Positions 1 to 7,220 of a stretch of DNA of 13,026 bases are shown piece after piece. Numbering within the stretch: position 1 is the first letter of the stretch; every line of letters begins with the position of its first letter. Below the pieces are notes generated by a model. That model had not been told where the DNA came from, made no database searches, and saw nothing but the letters and a program-made list of their open reading frames with translations. Made by a program: the position numbers and the translations under genes. This DNA comes from Dehalococcoidia bacterium (GTDB lineage: Bacteria; Chloroflexota; Dehalococcoidia; Dehalococcoidales; UBA1222): the NCBI GenBank assembly GCA_009783135.1, contig WRHS01000037.1, forward strand, positions 1 to 13,026, in the 5' to 3' direction.

Positions 1-3000
1 GTCCACCAGTCAACGAACGTCATAGGATTGCGCATATTCTCGGTTATGAGGAATACCACGACACCGGCAATGCCGGCAACTACGGCAAGCAGTAACCACA
101 ACAGGTTGGTTTTCTTGTGCCTCAGGATGGAAGCACGAACCAAGATAAACACGGCAACCATGGCACCGATGCAGCAGAGGATTAGGTTGAGTAGTGCCCA
201 TTTGGCATCTGTGGAGTCTCTGCCAGTATCTACATTGGAATATTCCCAGATGGCTTGGATAACAACGTCACATTCTGGCATGATGAATGTAGTTGACGGG
301 CTGCGTGAATCAGCCAGCGTTACGCCGCCGGATGTTACCGTCCAGCCAACAAAGACATAGCCGTCATCTCGTGTGCCGGCATGAATGGTTACTGTGGCAT
401 CTACATCATAAGTGCCAGAACCATTCTGATCAGCATAACTGTTTTCTACATCAACTCTGAAGTTGGCTGGCTGAGTAGGAATTTCTTCCCAGTTAGCTCT
501 CACAACCACGTCTCTTGCTGGCATGGTAAAGTCGGCTGTTGCGGTGCCCGCAACGTTCACACCGCCTGAAACAACAGTCCAACCGGTGAATGTATAACCT
601 GCTTTGCTTCCGGCTCGAATGGTAACTGAGGCCCCTGCCTCATAGCTTCCCGAACCATTCGGGCTGGCTGCGCTGTCATCAACTGTCACCGTATAGGTGG
701 TAGGAGGTATGATGCGCCACACGGCATAGAGGGTAACATTGGAGTAGATTGTGAACGTTGAGCCTGCAGTATACGAAGCAGACATTGCCGTGGCACTGGT
801 TGCCCAGCCGAGTAAGGTATAACCTGTTCTTGCCAGATTACCCTGACCCAGTACTGTTACAGTGCTACCGGCAGGATATGGGTTGTTAGCATCAACAGGC
901 GCAGTACCCGAGGTATTACCGTTGCCGTTATAGGTAACTCTATAGGTGGGAAGAGCCTGCCACACGGCATAGAGGGTAACATTGGAGTTGATTGTGAATG
1001 TAGCTCCTGCAGTGTATGTGGCAGACGTTGCCGTGGCACTGGTTGACCAACCAAGGAAGGTATAACCGGTTCTTGCCAGATTACCCTGACCCAGTACGGT
1101 AACCATGCTACCGCCAAGGTAGAGGCTATTGATATCAATTGGTGCAGTGCCCGAGGTATTGCCGTTGCCGTCATATATGACAGAGAATTTATTGTCAGGA
1201 ACCCACTGGGCATAGAAAGTCATGTCGGATGCATATTCCCATGGACTGAACTCCCATTCATTCTGCCAGGAGGTGCCTGTTCCGTTGGCTCTGGTGTTCC
1301 AGTGGCTGAAGGTGAAGCCCGGGCGTGTAAAGGCATTCGCTGGCAGGGTGAAATTCACGCCATAGGTCACGAGAGAGGGTTCCATCGTGCCTGTTGCGCC
1401 ATTTGCGTCATAGGTTAGGGTGAACTCTTTAGTCTCTTCAAACTCTTCCCATTGTGCATAGAGGGTTAAATTCCCCGTGATTACGGGTGAGGTGGCGCTA
1501 TATGTTATTCCCGAGCCGTCTCTTGTTGTATTCCAACCGCTTAGGTTGTAGCCTGTCCTTGACGGATTGGGGAACAGAGAGCCGATAGCAGTGCCCTCGC
1601 CTACGAAGACACTGGCGATGATGGTGTTGTCAGTGTCTTCGTGGTTTTGTATAAAGGTTACGGTTTTTAACTCAGGTGTGTTGGTATAGCTGACGTCGTA
1701 GTTGTTATAGCCCTGCTCAAATGGCACGCTCCAGTTGGTGCAAAGGACGTGCGCGTTGTATGTGGGCTTGTCGCTGTCGGCTATGTTATGCATTGTGGCA
1801 GCGCCATTGTTGGAAAATCTGACGCCTGCACCTATGTTGAGTTGAGCCAGGCTGTCGTGTGCAATCCAGATTCCGCCGCCGTTAATTGTGGCACTATTGC
1901 CTGAGATGACGCCGCTGATTATTGAGATGTTATGGGGCGCCACGTCATTAATGAAAATTCCCCCGCCATTGCTGGCACAATTACCCGTGATGCTGGCGTT
2001 GTTTGACATGGTGAAAGTGATTGCGGCTGATGCACTGTTTGCCCAGTTAGCCACACCGCCGCCGCTTGCTGCGGCATCATTGTTGTATATGGAGGCATCG
2101 CCCGACATATTGAACGTGCTGTTTTCCCAGTTAAATACACCTCCGCCGGAATTGGTGGCATTGTTGACATAAATTGCACCACCCGACATGTTGACGCTTA
2201 TGCCGTAGTAGCTGAATACTCCGCCGCCGTAAGCGGCGTCATTGGAGAAAATTGCACCACCAGACATGTTAAAAAGACTGTTATCCCAGTTGGATACGCC
2301 GCCTCCGAATGTGTTAGCGCTATTTCCTGAGATGACAGCGGTTCCGGACATATTGAGCTCGGCTCGATAAGCGTTGTACATACCGCCGCCGGAATAGCCG
2401 GACGTATTACCTGAAATGCTTCCACTGCTCATGTTGAATATGGTGTTGCTGCCTGCACCAGAGCCATTGTTTTCCACGCCGCCGCCGTAGCGTTCAGCGA
2501 AGTTATCCGTGATTGCGGCAGTGCCTGACATGCTGAAGGAGTTGTAGTTCAGAACGCCGCCGCCGCCTGATGCGTAATTGCCGCTGATTGTTCCTGCGGT
2601 CATTTCGTATATACCGCTGTTACATACACCGCCGCCACCTGTGGCACTATTGTAGGAAATCGTTCCACCTGACATGGTCATTTGGGCAAAGGACCCGGCA
2701 TTATAAATGCCGCCACCGTCACTTCTTGCGCTGTTTTTAGTAACAGGGCTTCCGCCAATGGTTCCGCCGGTCAGTGTGAAGGTACCATCGTTGAATATGC
2801 CGCCGCCCCTGTTTGCGGCATTACCTGAAATGCTGCCGCCTGACATGGTAAAAGTACCGCCGTCATTAAATACGCCGCCGCCGTCGGATGCCGCATTACC
2901 TGAAATACTTCCACTCGTTAGTCTGAGTGCACCACCATTGCCTATGGTAATACCACGGCTGTTGCCTGTTGCGCCAGGGGCATGCGTTACGGTGATGCCG

Positions 3001-3371
3001 TCAATTGTCGCGACTGCGCCGCTTGGCACGGTAATGGTAGGTTGTCCGTTCGCTCCGACCAGATTGTAATTCCCCGTCAGTGTGACATTCGCACCCGCAG
3101 GGATATCAAGAGTAGTACCGGACGACAAGGAAATGTCTCCTGCAAACTCTATTACGAATGGGATGGTGTTACCTGGTGCGGTTGTTGGAGCGAGGACAAC
3201 AGCATCAAGGAGTTCCTTTTCGGTTGAAACACTTGCATCTGCTGCCGAAACAGATGCCTGACTTGCCACAAACCCTGACAAAAACAAGCCGGCAGCCATA
3301 ACACATAGGAGAGCCCATGTGAAAATGGACCTTGTGACTTTCCTGGATGCCATAACATTTTTGTTTCCCAT
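1..3371 (-). CDS. Large secreted beta-helix / InlB B-repeat surface protein, C-terminus beyond left edge
   Basis: One uninterrupted reading frame runs from the ATG at 3371 off the left edge, giving at least 1123 residues. Residues about 1-45 form a signal peptide: basic start (MGNKNVMASRKVTRS), a hydrophobic stretch, then SVSAADAS. Residues about 157-507 are many short imperfect repeats of the type MSGGxISxNxAxxxGGGVxN, characteristic of right-handed parallel beta-helix (polymorphic outer membrane/autotransporter-like) surface proteins. Residues about 568-886 hold four InlB-type B-repeats (Flg_new/Listeria-Bacteroides repeat), with motifs such as RTGYTFLGWST and VTLYAVW. Residues about 893-1043 hold two further repeats ending in TMPARDVVVRANW-like motifs. 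Two membrane helices follow at about 1058-1083 and 1090-1109, so the protein is probably membrane-anchored at its C-terminus. I chose ATG 3371 because AAAGGA lies about 9 nt upstream; an in-frame ATG at 3389 lacks a comparable ribosome site. An adhesin or binding role is inferred; no enzyme motif was seen. Confidence 0.88.
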   Translation of the reverse strand, partial: MGNKNVMASRKVTRSIFTWALLCVMAAGLFLSGFVASQASVSAADASVSTEKELLDAVVLAPTTAPGNTIPFVIEFAGDISLSSGTTLDIPAGANVTLTGNYNLVGANGQPTITVPSGAVATIDGITVTHAPGATGNSRGITIGNGGALRLTSGSISGNAASDGGGVFNDGGTFTMSGGSISGNAANRGGGIFNDGTFTLTGGTIGGSPVTKNSARSDGGGIYNAGSFAQMTMSGGTISYNSATGGGGVCNSGIYEMTAGTISGNYASGGGGVLNYNSFSMSGTAAITDNFAERYGGGVENNGSGAGSNTIFNMSSGSISGNTSGYSGGGMYNAYRAELNMSGTAVISGNSANTFGGGVSNWDNSLFNMSGGAIFSNDAAYGGGVFSYYGISVNMSGGAIYVNNATNSGGGVFNWENSTFNMSGDASIYNNDAAASGGGVANWANSASAAITFTMSNNASITGNCASNGGGIFINDVAPHNISIISGVISGNSATINGGGIWIAHDSLAQLNIGAGVRFSNNGAATMHNIADSDKPTYNAHVLCTNWSVPFEQGYNNYDVSYTNTPELKTVTFIQNHEDTDNTIIASVFVGEGTAIGSLFPNPSRTGYNLSGWNTTRDGSGITYSATSPVITGNLTLYAQWEEFEETKEFTLTYDANGATGTMEPSLVTYGVNFTLPANAFTRPGFTFSHWNTRANGTGTSWQNEWEFSPWEYASDMTFYAQWVPDNKFSVIYDGNGNTSGTAPIDINSLYLGGSMVTVLGQGNLARTGYTFLGWSTSATATSATYTAGATFTINSNVTLYAVWQALPTYRVTYNGNGNTSGTAPVDANNPYPAGSTVTVLGQGNLARTGYTLLGWATSATAMSASYTAGSTFTIYSNVTLYAVWRIIPPTTYTVTVDDSAASPNGSGSYEAGASVTIRAGSKAGYTFTGWTVVSGGVNVAGTATADFTMPARDVVVRANWEEIPTQPANFRVDVENSYADQNGSGTYDVDATVTIHAGTRDDGYVFVGWTVTSGGVTLADSRSPSTTFIMPECDVVIQAIWEYSNVDTGRDSTDAKWALLNLILCCIGAMVAVFILVRASILRHKKTNLLWLLLAVVAGIAGVVVFLITENMRNPMTFVDWW
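717..1192 (-). repeat. Tandem 243-bp direct repeat encoding two InlB-type B-repeats
   Basis: Two highly similar copies start near 717 and 960, exactly 243 bp (81 codons) apart. Shared stretches include ACGGCATAGAGGGTAACATT near the start, and AACC(T/G)GTTCTTGCCAGATT and ACCCTGACCCAGTAC further in. They encode consecutive repeat domains of the surface protein. The near identity at DNA level suggests recent duplication or gene conversion. Confidence 0.85.
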
Positions 3372-3461
3372 AGTAGTGTTTCCTTTCATAGCTTCTAGTA
3401 ATATCGACGTTCCATTTGACAAGAACCTTTATGGTTTACCTATCAAAGGTTATCTTGGCAT

Positions 3462-3492
3462 AGCATAAACGATAAAGTAACACTAATGTCAA
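3462..3492 (-). promoter_or_regulatory. Candidate sigma-70 promoter of the surface-protein gene
   Basis: On the minus strand TTGACA (3492-3487) is followed after 19 bp by TATGCT (3467-3462, four of six matches to TATAAT). This would give a start near 3455 and a leader of about 85 nt. The -35 box is perfect but the spacer is long. The -35 overlaps one arm of the ACATTAGTGT inverted pair. Confidence 0.4.
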
Positions 3493-3564
3493 TATATGTT
3501 TACTGAAATATTTGCTCAAATTATTTTGTGCATTTTGTGCCTAAAATTTTCCATGAGGTTGTTA

Positions 3565-3589
3565 AAACATTAGTGTAATACAAATGTTT
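3565..3589. promoter_or_regulatory. Operator-like dyad AAACATT-N11-AATGTTT
   Basis: Perfect 7-bp arms at 3565-3571 and 3583-3589 are separated by 11 bp, in the divergent intergenic region. The left arm is shared with ACATTAGTGT at 3567-3576, whose reverse complement recurs at 3480-3489 over the leftward -35 box. Binding by a dimeric regulator is an inference; no regulator gene lies nearby. Confidence 0.35.
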
Positions 3590-3676
3590 AGCCTTGACGA
3601 AATGACTTTTTTGACAAACTAAAGGCTTGTGCGTCAACGGACTTATCCTGTTTTGATGTAGTTCTCTCACGTCTCA

Positions 3677-3706
3677 ATGACACTTTTGGGTCTGTGGTGT
3701 TATAAT
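3677..3706 (+). promoter_or_regulatory. Candidate sigma-70 promoter of hisA
   Basis: ATGACA (3677-3682, five of six matches) and TATAAT (3701-3706, perfect) are separated by 18 bp. Transcription would start near 3713, only about 14 nt before the hisA GTG, giving a very short leader without room for a long upstream regulatory element. Confidence 0.6.
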
Positions 3707-3726
3707 GTCTGACATTACGTTTTGAG

Positions 3727-4452
3727 GTGGAACCGATAGAGATTATTCCGGCTATAGACATTCGTGGCGGCAGGTGTGTGCGCCTATATCAGGGCGATTT
3801 CAATAAGGAGACTGTCTTTGCCGACGACCCGTTGGAAATGGCTTTGCGATGGCAGTCAATTGGCGCTACGCGGCTTCATATTGTGGATCTGGATGGTGCC
3901 GCAACGGGGGATGTTGGCAATTTGGATGTCATTCAGCGTCTTGTCTCCTCAGTAGTTGTTCCCATTGAGGTCGGAGGCGGCATTCGCACTATGGAGACGA
4001 TGCAGAAATACATAGGAATTGGCGTGGACCGCGTGATATTGGGCACCTCAGCTGTGAGCCGCCCTGAAATTGTTCAAGAGGCATGCCGCAGGTTCGGTCA
4101 AGCTGTTGTTGTTTCAATTGATGCAAAAGGCGGTTTTGTGGCAACGCATGGCTGGCAGAAAACTACGGAGTTGCCTGTGGTAAGCTTCGCCCTCTCTATG
4201 GTGGATTTGGGAGTGCGACGCTTTGTCTATACCGACATCGGGCGCGACGGCACACTTACAGAGCCAAATTTTGCCTCCCTTTTTGAGCTTACTGATACCA
4301 CGAAATTTCCGGTTATTGCCTCAGGTGGGGTTTCTTCCGTTCTGCATATTAAGCTTTTGAAGAAACTGGGGGTTGAGGGAGTGATTATTGGACGTGCGCT
4401 TTATACCGGTGATATTAATTTGGCACAAGCACTCTCGGCGGCACAAAATTAG
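3727..4452 (+). CDS. hisA: ProFAR isomerase (1-(5-phosphoribosyl)-5-[(5-phosphoribosylamino)methylideneamino]imidazole-4-carboxamide isomerase)
   Basis: HisA carries out the Amadori rearrangement of ProFAR to PRFAR, the fourth step of histidine biosynthesis, in the cytoplasm. The 241-residue length and motifs fit a (beta/alpha)8 barrel: PAIDIRGG with Asp11, VDLDGA (53-58), the phosphate-binding GGGIR (83-87), SIDAKGG with Asp132, YTDIGRDGT (168-176) and ASGGVSS (198-204). Asp11 and Asp132 correspond to the catalytic aspartates of the family (Asp8 and Asp127 in the Thermotoga enzyme). The start is a GTG with only a weak ribosome site (TTGAGG runs into the start codon). No ATG in this frame lies between the predicted promoter and the first conserved motif. 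hisI follows after 77 bp on the same strand, and no other his genes are in the window, so the pathway genes are dispersed or lie elsewhere. A PriA-type bifunctional activity cannot be excluded but nothing specifically suggests it. Confidence 0.97.
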   Translation: MEPIEIIPAIDIRGGRCVRLYQGDFNKETVFADDPLEMALRWQSIGATRLHIVDLDGAATGDVGNLDVIQRLVSSVVVPIEVGGGIRTMETMQKYIGIGVDRVILGTSAVSRPEIVQEACRRFGQAVVVSIDAKGGFVATHGWQKTTELPVVSFALSMVDLGVRRFVYTDIGRDGTLTEPNFASLFELTDTTKFPVIASGGVSSVLHIKLLKKLGVEGVIIGRALYTGDINLAQALSAAQN

Positions 4453-4529
4453 TCCGGCGCTTTGGTCTTGGTCCTTTTAACGTGCTAAAAACAGTCATTC
4501 TACTATCAAAATAACGTAAGGAAGGTGCT

Positions 4530-4856
4530 ATGCTTGCTGTAAAATGGGATGAAAAAGGTCTTGTACCTGCCATCATTCAGGACGCCGCCTCAGGTGACGT
4601 GCTGATGCTTGGATATATGAATGCCGAGTCTCTCAAGCTTACTTTGGAAAGCGGACACGCATGGTTTTGGAGCCGTAGCCGTCAGGAGTTGTGGCATAAA
4701 GGCGCAACCTCCGGGAATTTCCTTGAGGTTACCGACGTATGGTATGACTGCGATATTGATGCCGTACTTGTGAAAGCAAGCCCCAAGGGACCATCATGCC
4801 ACACAGGTGAGCGCAGCTGCTTCTACCGCCGCCTCACCGTAGCAGATCTGGCGTAA
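4530..4856 (+). CDS. hisI: Phosphoribosyl-AMP cyclohydrolase
   Basis: HisI opens the purine ring of phosphoribosyl-AMP to give ProFAR, the step immediately before HisA. The protein has 108 residues, the normal size for a stand-alone cyclohydrolase without the HisE pyrophosphohydrolase domain. Diagnostic motifs are present: MLGYMN (26-31), WFWSRSRQELWHKG (45-58), the metal-binding DCDID (73-77) and GPSCHTGERSCF (87-98), which carries the zinc-ligand cysteines Cys90 and Cys97 together with Cys74. A strong ribosome site, AAGGAAGG at 4518-4525, ends 4 nt before the ATG. The gene is probably co-transcribed with hisA and ends before a two-way terminator. Confidence 0.97.
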   Translation: MLAVKWDEKGLVPAIIQDAASGDVLMLGYMNAESLKLTLESGHAWFWSRSRQELWHKGATSGNFLEVTDVWYDCDIDAVLVKASPKGPSCHTGERSCFYRRLTVADLA

Positions 4857-4899
4857 TTGCGCGGCTATGTCAAGTTTGTTATAACCCGGGTAAATACAA

Positions 4900-4943
4900 A
4901 AATCCCACCCCTGTCGCAAAAATAGGGGTGGGATTTGGTTTTT
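4900..4943. terminator. Bidirectional intrinsic terminator between hisI and the DUF1385 gene
   Basis: AAATCCCACCCCT (4900-4912) pairs perfectly over 13 bp with AGGGGTGGGATTT (4924-4936) across an 11-nt loop. The plus strand continues GGTTTTT, and the minus strand continues with a T-rich run (TTTTTGTATTTA including part of the stem). It sits between two converging genes and can serve both. Confidence 0.92.
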
Positions 4944-4953
4944 GATTTGCCGG

Positions 4954-5904
4954 CTATAGTTGTGGCTCAGCTGAAATAACAACCACCGCAGGCTCAGCAG
5001 GAACGACCCCGTCGGCAATCAGAACCTCTTTAAGAGCGGCAATGGCCACCTCTACCATCTGGTCATCTGGCTGGCGCGTGGTGAGTTTCTGCAGCCAAAG
5101 CCCCGGGGCTGCCATCCAGCGCAAAAGAATGTTGTCCATATGGCGCGCACCATACTGCGTGATTTCAAAGGCTATGCCGGCAATCACGGGCATAAGCAGT
5201 ATGCGGGATGATATCAACAGCCAAAGCACCTGCTTGCCTACCAGCCCGAAAATTAGTATGGCGATTAGCATGACGGCCAGCAGGAAAGCAGTACCGCAGC
5301 GCACGTGAGCCGTTGTGTGCTTCTGCACGTTAGCCGGCGTGAGTTCATCACCGGCTTCATAGGCATGGATGGTTTTGTGTTCTGCGCCGTGGTATGAGAA
5401 CACGCGGCGGATATCCGGCATGAAGCTGACGCCCCAAAGATAAGTCAGGAATATCAGCAGACGTATGACACCTTCCATAAGGTTGAAGAGCAAACTGCCG
5501 CCCTGTCCCCGCAGAATCAAATTTGACAGAAACAGAGGCAGGATGGAGAACAATGCGACAGCCAAGCCCAATGATATAAGCATCATAACCCACAGCAGCG
5601 GCTTGCTGATGGAAGAGCCCTCTTTTTGCGCATCAGGGCTATCTGTACTCTCGGCATCCTCAAGCGCAACATTGGTGGAGAAGAAAATAGCCTCCATGCC
5701 CAAAATCATAGCCTCAAGCATGGCAATAACACCGCGTGTGAACGGTATCCTGCGCCAGCGGCCTGTATAGATGGAGTGCAGAGGATGTACCTTTTTGGCT
5801 AAAGTGCCGTTGGGATGGCGTACTACAGTGGCGATGGTTTTGGCTCCGCGCATCATGACCCCATCCATTACCGCCTGTCCGCCGTATCTGAATTTTTCTG
5901 CCAT
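4954..5904 (-). CDS. DUF1385 (YqhQ-like) integral membrane protein
   Basis: The 316-residue protein carries the DUF1385 signature: YGGQAVMDGVMMRG near the start (7-20) and the histidine-rich YHGAEHKTIHAYE (171-183), followed by TAHVRCGTAFLL (198-209). Hydrophobic segments at about 103-131, 141-161, 204-221 and 226-247 indicate a polytopic inner-membrane protein. The clustered His/Glu residues could bind a metal, but the family's biochemical role is not established to my knowledge. I chose ATG 5904 because it begins the family motif and has AGGGGA about 8 nt upstream; an upstream in-frame start at 6021 would overlap rpmE and add a non-conserved 39-residue tail. It is last in the rplU-rpmA-rpmE operon, 73 nt after rpmE, and a terminator-like hairpin in that gap may reduce its expression. 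The last 25 residues are a non-conserved Ala/Val/Pro-rich tail. Confidence 0.92.
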   Translation of the reverse strand: MAEKFRYGGQAVMDGVMMRGAKTIATVVRHPNGTLAKKVHPLHSIYTGRWRRIPFTRGVIAMLEAMILGMEAIFFSTNVALEDAESTDSPDAQKEGSSISKPLLWVMMLISLGLAVALFSILPLFLSNLILRGQGGSLLFNLMEGVIRLLIFLTYLWGVSFMPDIRRVFSYHGAEHKTIHAYEAGDELTPANVQKHTTAHVRCGTAFLLAVMLIAILIFGLVGKQVLWLLISSRILLMPVIAGIAFEITQYGARHMDNILLRWMAAPGLWLQKLTTRQPDDQMVEVAIAALKEVLIADGVVPAEPAVVVISAEPQL

Positions 5905-5921
5905 AGTGAAGTCCCCTAAAC

Positions 5922-5948
5922 AAAAAAGAGCGGTTAAATGCCCCGCTC
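5922..5948 (-). terminator. Intrinsic terminator or attenuator between rpmE and DUF1385
   Basis: Read on the minus strand, GAGCGG (5948-5943) and CCGCTC (5933-5928) form a 6-bp G+C-rich stem with a 9-nt loop, directly followed by TTTTTT (5927-5922). It lies downstream of the rpmE stop and upstream of the DUF1385 ribosome site, so it probably terminates part of the transcripts. Confidence 0.75.
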
Positions 5949-5977
5949 CTTTCTGGTAATAATCCTGTTGAGTTGCC

Positions 5978-6190
5978 TTATTTCTGGACGTTCTTGGAAT
6001 AGCGCTGATTGAAGCGCTCAACGCGTCCAGCGGTGTCTACGATGCGTTTGTTGCCTGTGTAAAAAGGATGGCAGGCACTGCAAAGCTCCACACGAAGTTC
6101 TTTTCTGGTTGAACCTGTCGTGAAAGTTGCTCCGCAGGAGCAACTTACCTTGGCATCTTCATAATACTTCGGATGAATCGTATCTTTCAT
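5978..6190 (-). CDS. rpmE: 50S ribosomal protein L31, zinc-binding (C+) type
   Basis: L31 joins the two ribosomal subunits as part of an intersubunit bridge. The 70-residue protein matches the long C+ form: MKDTIHPKYY start, Cys17 and Cys19 (SCSCG) with Cys37 and Cys40 (CSACHPFYTG), and the VDTAGRVERFNQRY tail. The four cysteines can hold one zinc ion. The ATG lies 3 nt after the rpmA stop, so translation is probably coupled to rpmA; only a weak GAGAA ribosome site is visible. A zinc-free L31 paralogue is not in this window. Confidence 0.97.
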   Translation of the reverse strand: MKDTIHPKYYEDAKVSCSCGATFTTGSTRKELRVELCSACHPFYTGNKRIVDTAGRVERFNQRYSKNVQK

Positions 6191-6193
6191 GGC

Positions 6194-6454
6194 TTAATTC
6201 TCAGCAGCGTAAACGCTGACCTTTTTGCGATTTTTGCCGGCAGGCTCAAACTTGACCTCGCCGTCGATTGTGGCATAGATGGTATGGTCGCGACCGATGC
6301 CCACATTGTTGCCCGGTTTGATGTGGGTACCCATTTGACGTACCAAAATAGTGCCGGATGTAACAGCTTCACTGCCAAAACGTTTTACGCCGAGCATCTT
6401 AGGCTTGCTGTCGCGTCCGTTACGGGAAGTCCCCGCACCTTTCTTATGAGCCAT
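6194..6454 (-). CDS. rpmA: 50S ribosomal protein L27
   Basis: L27 lies near the peptidyl-transferase centre, where its N-terminal tail contacts tRNA. The 86-residue sequence starts MAHKKGAGTSRNGRDS and contains VRQMGTHIKPGNNVGIGRDHT, clear family signatures. The N-terminal tail is the direct type, without the extension cleaved by Prp protease in most Firmicutes, which bears on lineage. The ATG lies inside the last codons of rplU (11-nt overlap), with GAGG about 9 nt upstream, so the two genes are translationally coupled. Confidence 0.97.
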   Translation of the reverse strand: MAHKKGAGTSRNGRDSKPKMLGVKRFGSEAVTSGTILVRQMGTHIKPGNNVGIGRDHTIYATIDGEVKFEPAGKNRKKVSVYAAEN

Positions 6455-6830
6455 TTTCAGTTACCTCTTCATTCGCAGCGGGCTTTTCCGCCTTGGTTTC
6501 TGCACCGGACTGCATGTCGGCACCGATGATGCTGTTGATTGTGAGCTCGGTGAATACCTGACGATGTCCGATGCGGCGACTGTAGCGCGTCTTGGCTTTG
6601 TATTTCATGCCATAGACTTTTGTACCTAAGCCGTTGCCATTGGAAATAGCGACTACCTTGGCACCCTCAATAACGGGCTTGCCAACAATCAGTTTGTCGC
6701 CGTCGCCGATAGCCAGCACACGATCAAGTTCTACGTTGTCGCCGTCATCAACTGCCAGCGCCTCAACCCGAACACTTTTGCCGGGAGTGACCTTGTATTG
6801 TTTTCCGCCAGTTTCAATTATTGCGTAAAT
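6444..6830 (-). CDS. rplU: 50S ribosomal protein L21 with an apparent ATT (AUU) start
   Basis: L21 binds 23S rRNA in the large subunit. The conserved core YAIIETGGKQYKV through YSRRIGHRQVFTELTINSI is intact, and about 25 acidic/polar residues (GAETKAEKPAANEEV) extend the C-terminus beyond the usual length of roughly 100. The family normally starts M-Y-A-I-I-E; here the codon before Tyr is ATT at 6830-6828. GGAGG at 6842-6838 lies exactly 7 nt upstream. The predicted promoter places the transcription start near 6851, and no in-frame ATG, GTG or TTG occurs between there and the conserved region. The nearest longer alternative, a TTG at 6944, lies upstream of the promoter and adds unrelated residues. 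The preceding ATT at 6833 is also possible. A sequencing error of ATG to ATT cannot be excluded. Mature length is about 128 residues. Confidence 0.93.
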   Translation of the reverse strand: MYAIIETGGKQYKVTPGKSVRVEALAVDDGDNVELDRVLAIGDGDKLIVGKPVIEGAKVVAISNGNGLGTKVYGMKYKAKTRYSRRIGHRQVFTELTINSIIGADMQSGAETKAEKPAANEEVTENGS

Positions 6831-6857
6831 AATAGCACCTCCGATTGACGAAAGGTA

Positions 6858-6886
6858 ATTATAGCAAGGTATGTGGCTGTGGTCAA
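6858..6886 (-). promoter_or_regulatory. Near-consensus sigma-70 promoter of rplU-rpmA-rpmE
   Basis: On the minus strand TTGACC (6886-6881) and TATAAT (6863-6858) are separated by an ideal 17 bp. The expected start near 6851 leaves a leader of about 21 nt, containing CGGAGGTG before the ATT start of rplU. Its strength suits a ribosomal-protein operon. Confidence 0.88.
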
Positions 6887-7035
6887 ATGCGCGTTTTTGG
6901 CTTAAAAAATGGCGTTTTGATGAGGGAACACGAGCGTGGTGCAATGATGCCTAATTGAACTGATTTATCATGATGATGAAAGGGTTCATTACGGGTGAGG
7001 GGAGAATGGAGTATAGGGACTGTGCAATGCTGAAA

Positions 7036-7062
7036 AAAAGTGTTTTCACGCTCATGTGAAAA
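7036..7062 (-). terminator. Candidate leftward intrinsic terminator
   Basis: Minus-strand reading gives TTTTCAC-atgagc-GTGAAAA (7062-7043), then CAC and TTTTTTT reaching about 7034. The stem is A+T-rich but the T run is long. It would stop leftward transcripts of the accessory genes before the rplU promoter. Confidence 0.5.
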
Positions 7063-7220
7063 TGATGCAGAACTGTGGCAAAAAATTTTCAAAATATGCT
7101 CTGCTCGCCGGATAGTGTGCCAAACTCGGAAGTTGGCTATATGCTAATGGCAAGACTCAATCCAATTTTAGAATTAGCCAAACGCAATACCTGTCGTATT
7201 GCTTGCCAAAATGAATACGC

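Larger units (their letters stand above)
3390..3726. other. Divergent intergenic region, A+T-rich, with dyads and promoters
   Basis: This non-coding stretch lies between the surface-protein gene (leftward) and hisA (rightward). It holds a candidate promoter for each direction, a 7-bp inverted repeat AACCTTT/AAAGGTT (3425-3431 and 3446-3452) in the surface-protein leader, an inverted pair ACACTAATGT (3480-3489) and ACATTAGTGT (3567-3576), and a dyad AAACATT-N11-AATGTTT at 3565-3589. I see no convincing ORF or structured RNA family in it. Confidence 0.6.

Noticed and set aside
717..1192. Regular 243-bp repeats considered as a CRISPR-like array
   Set aside because: Units are long, contiguous and in frame, encoding protein domains; there is no short repeat plus unique spacer pattern here or elsewhere in the window.
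1888..2182. Overlapping open frames on both strands inside the beta-helix gene
   Set aside because: They are by-products of the repetitive, GG-rich coding sequence; only the frame from 3371 is continuous and carries family motifs.
4954..6021. DUF1385 start at 6021
   Set aside because: It would overlap rpmE by 44 nt and add a non-family N-terminus; ATG 5904 begins the conserved motif and has its own ribosome site.
6444..6944. Longer rplU frame starting at TTG 6944
   Set aside because: It begins upstream of the near-consensus promoter at 6886-6858 and adds 38 residues unlike any L21; the ribosome site GGAGG is placed for the internal ATT instead.
7111..7119. GATAGTGTG, matching nine bases at the IS left end (7751-7759), as a second IS remnant
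   Set aside because: The match stops after nine bases on both sides and no second end or transposase fragment is nearby; chance is likely.
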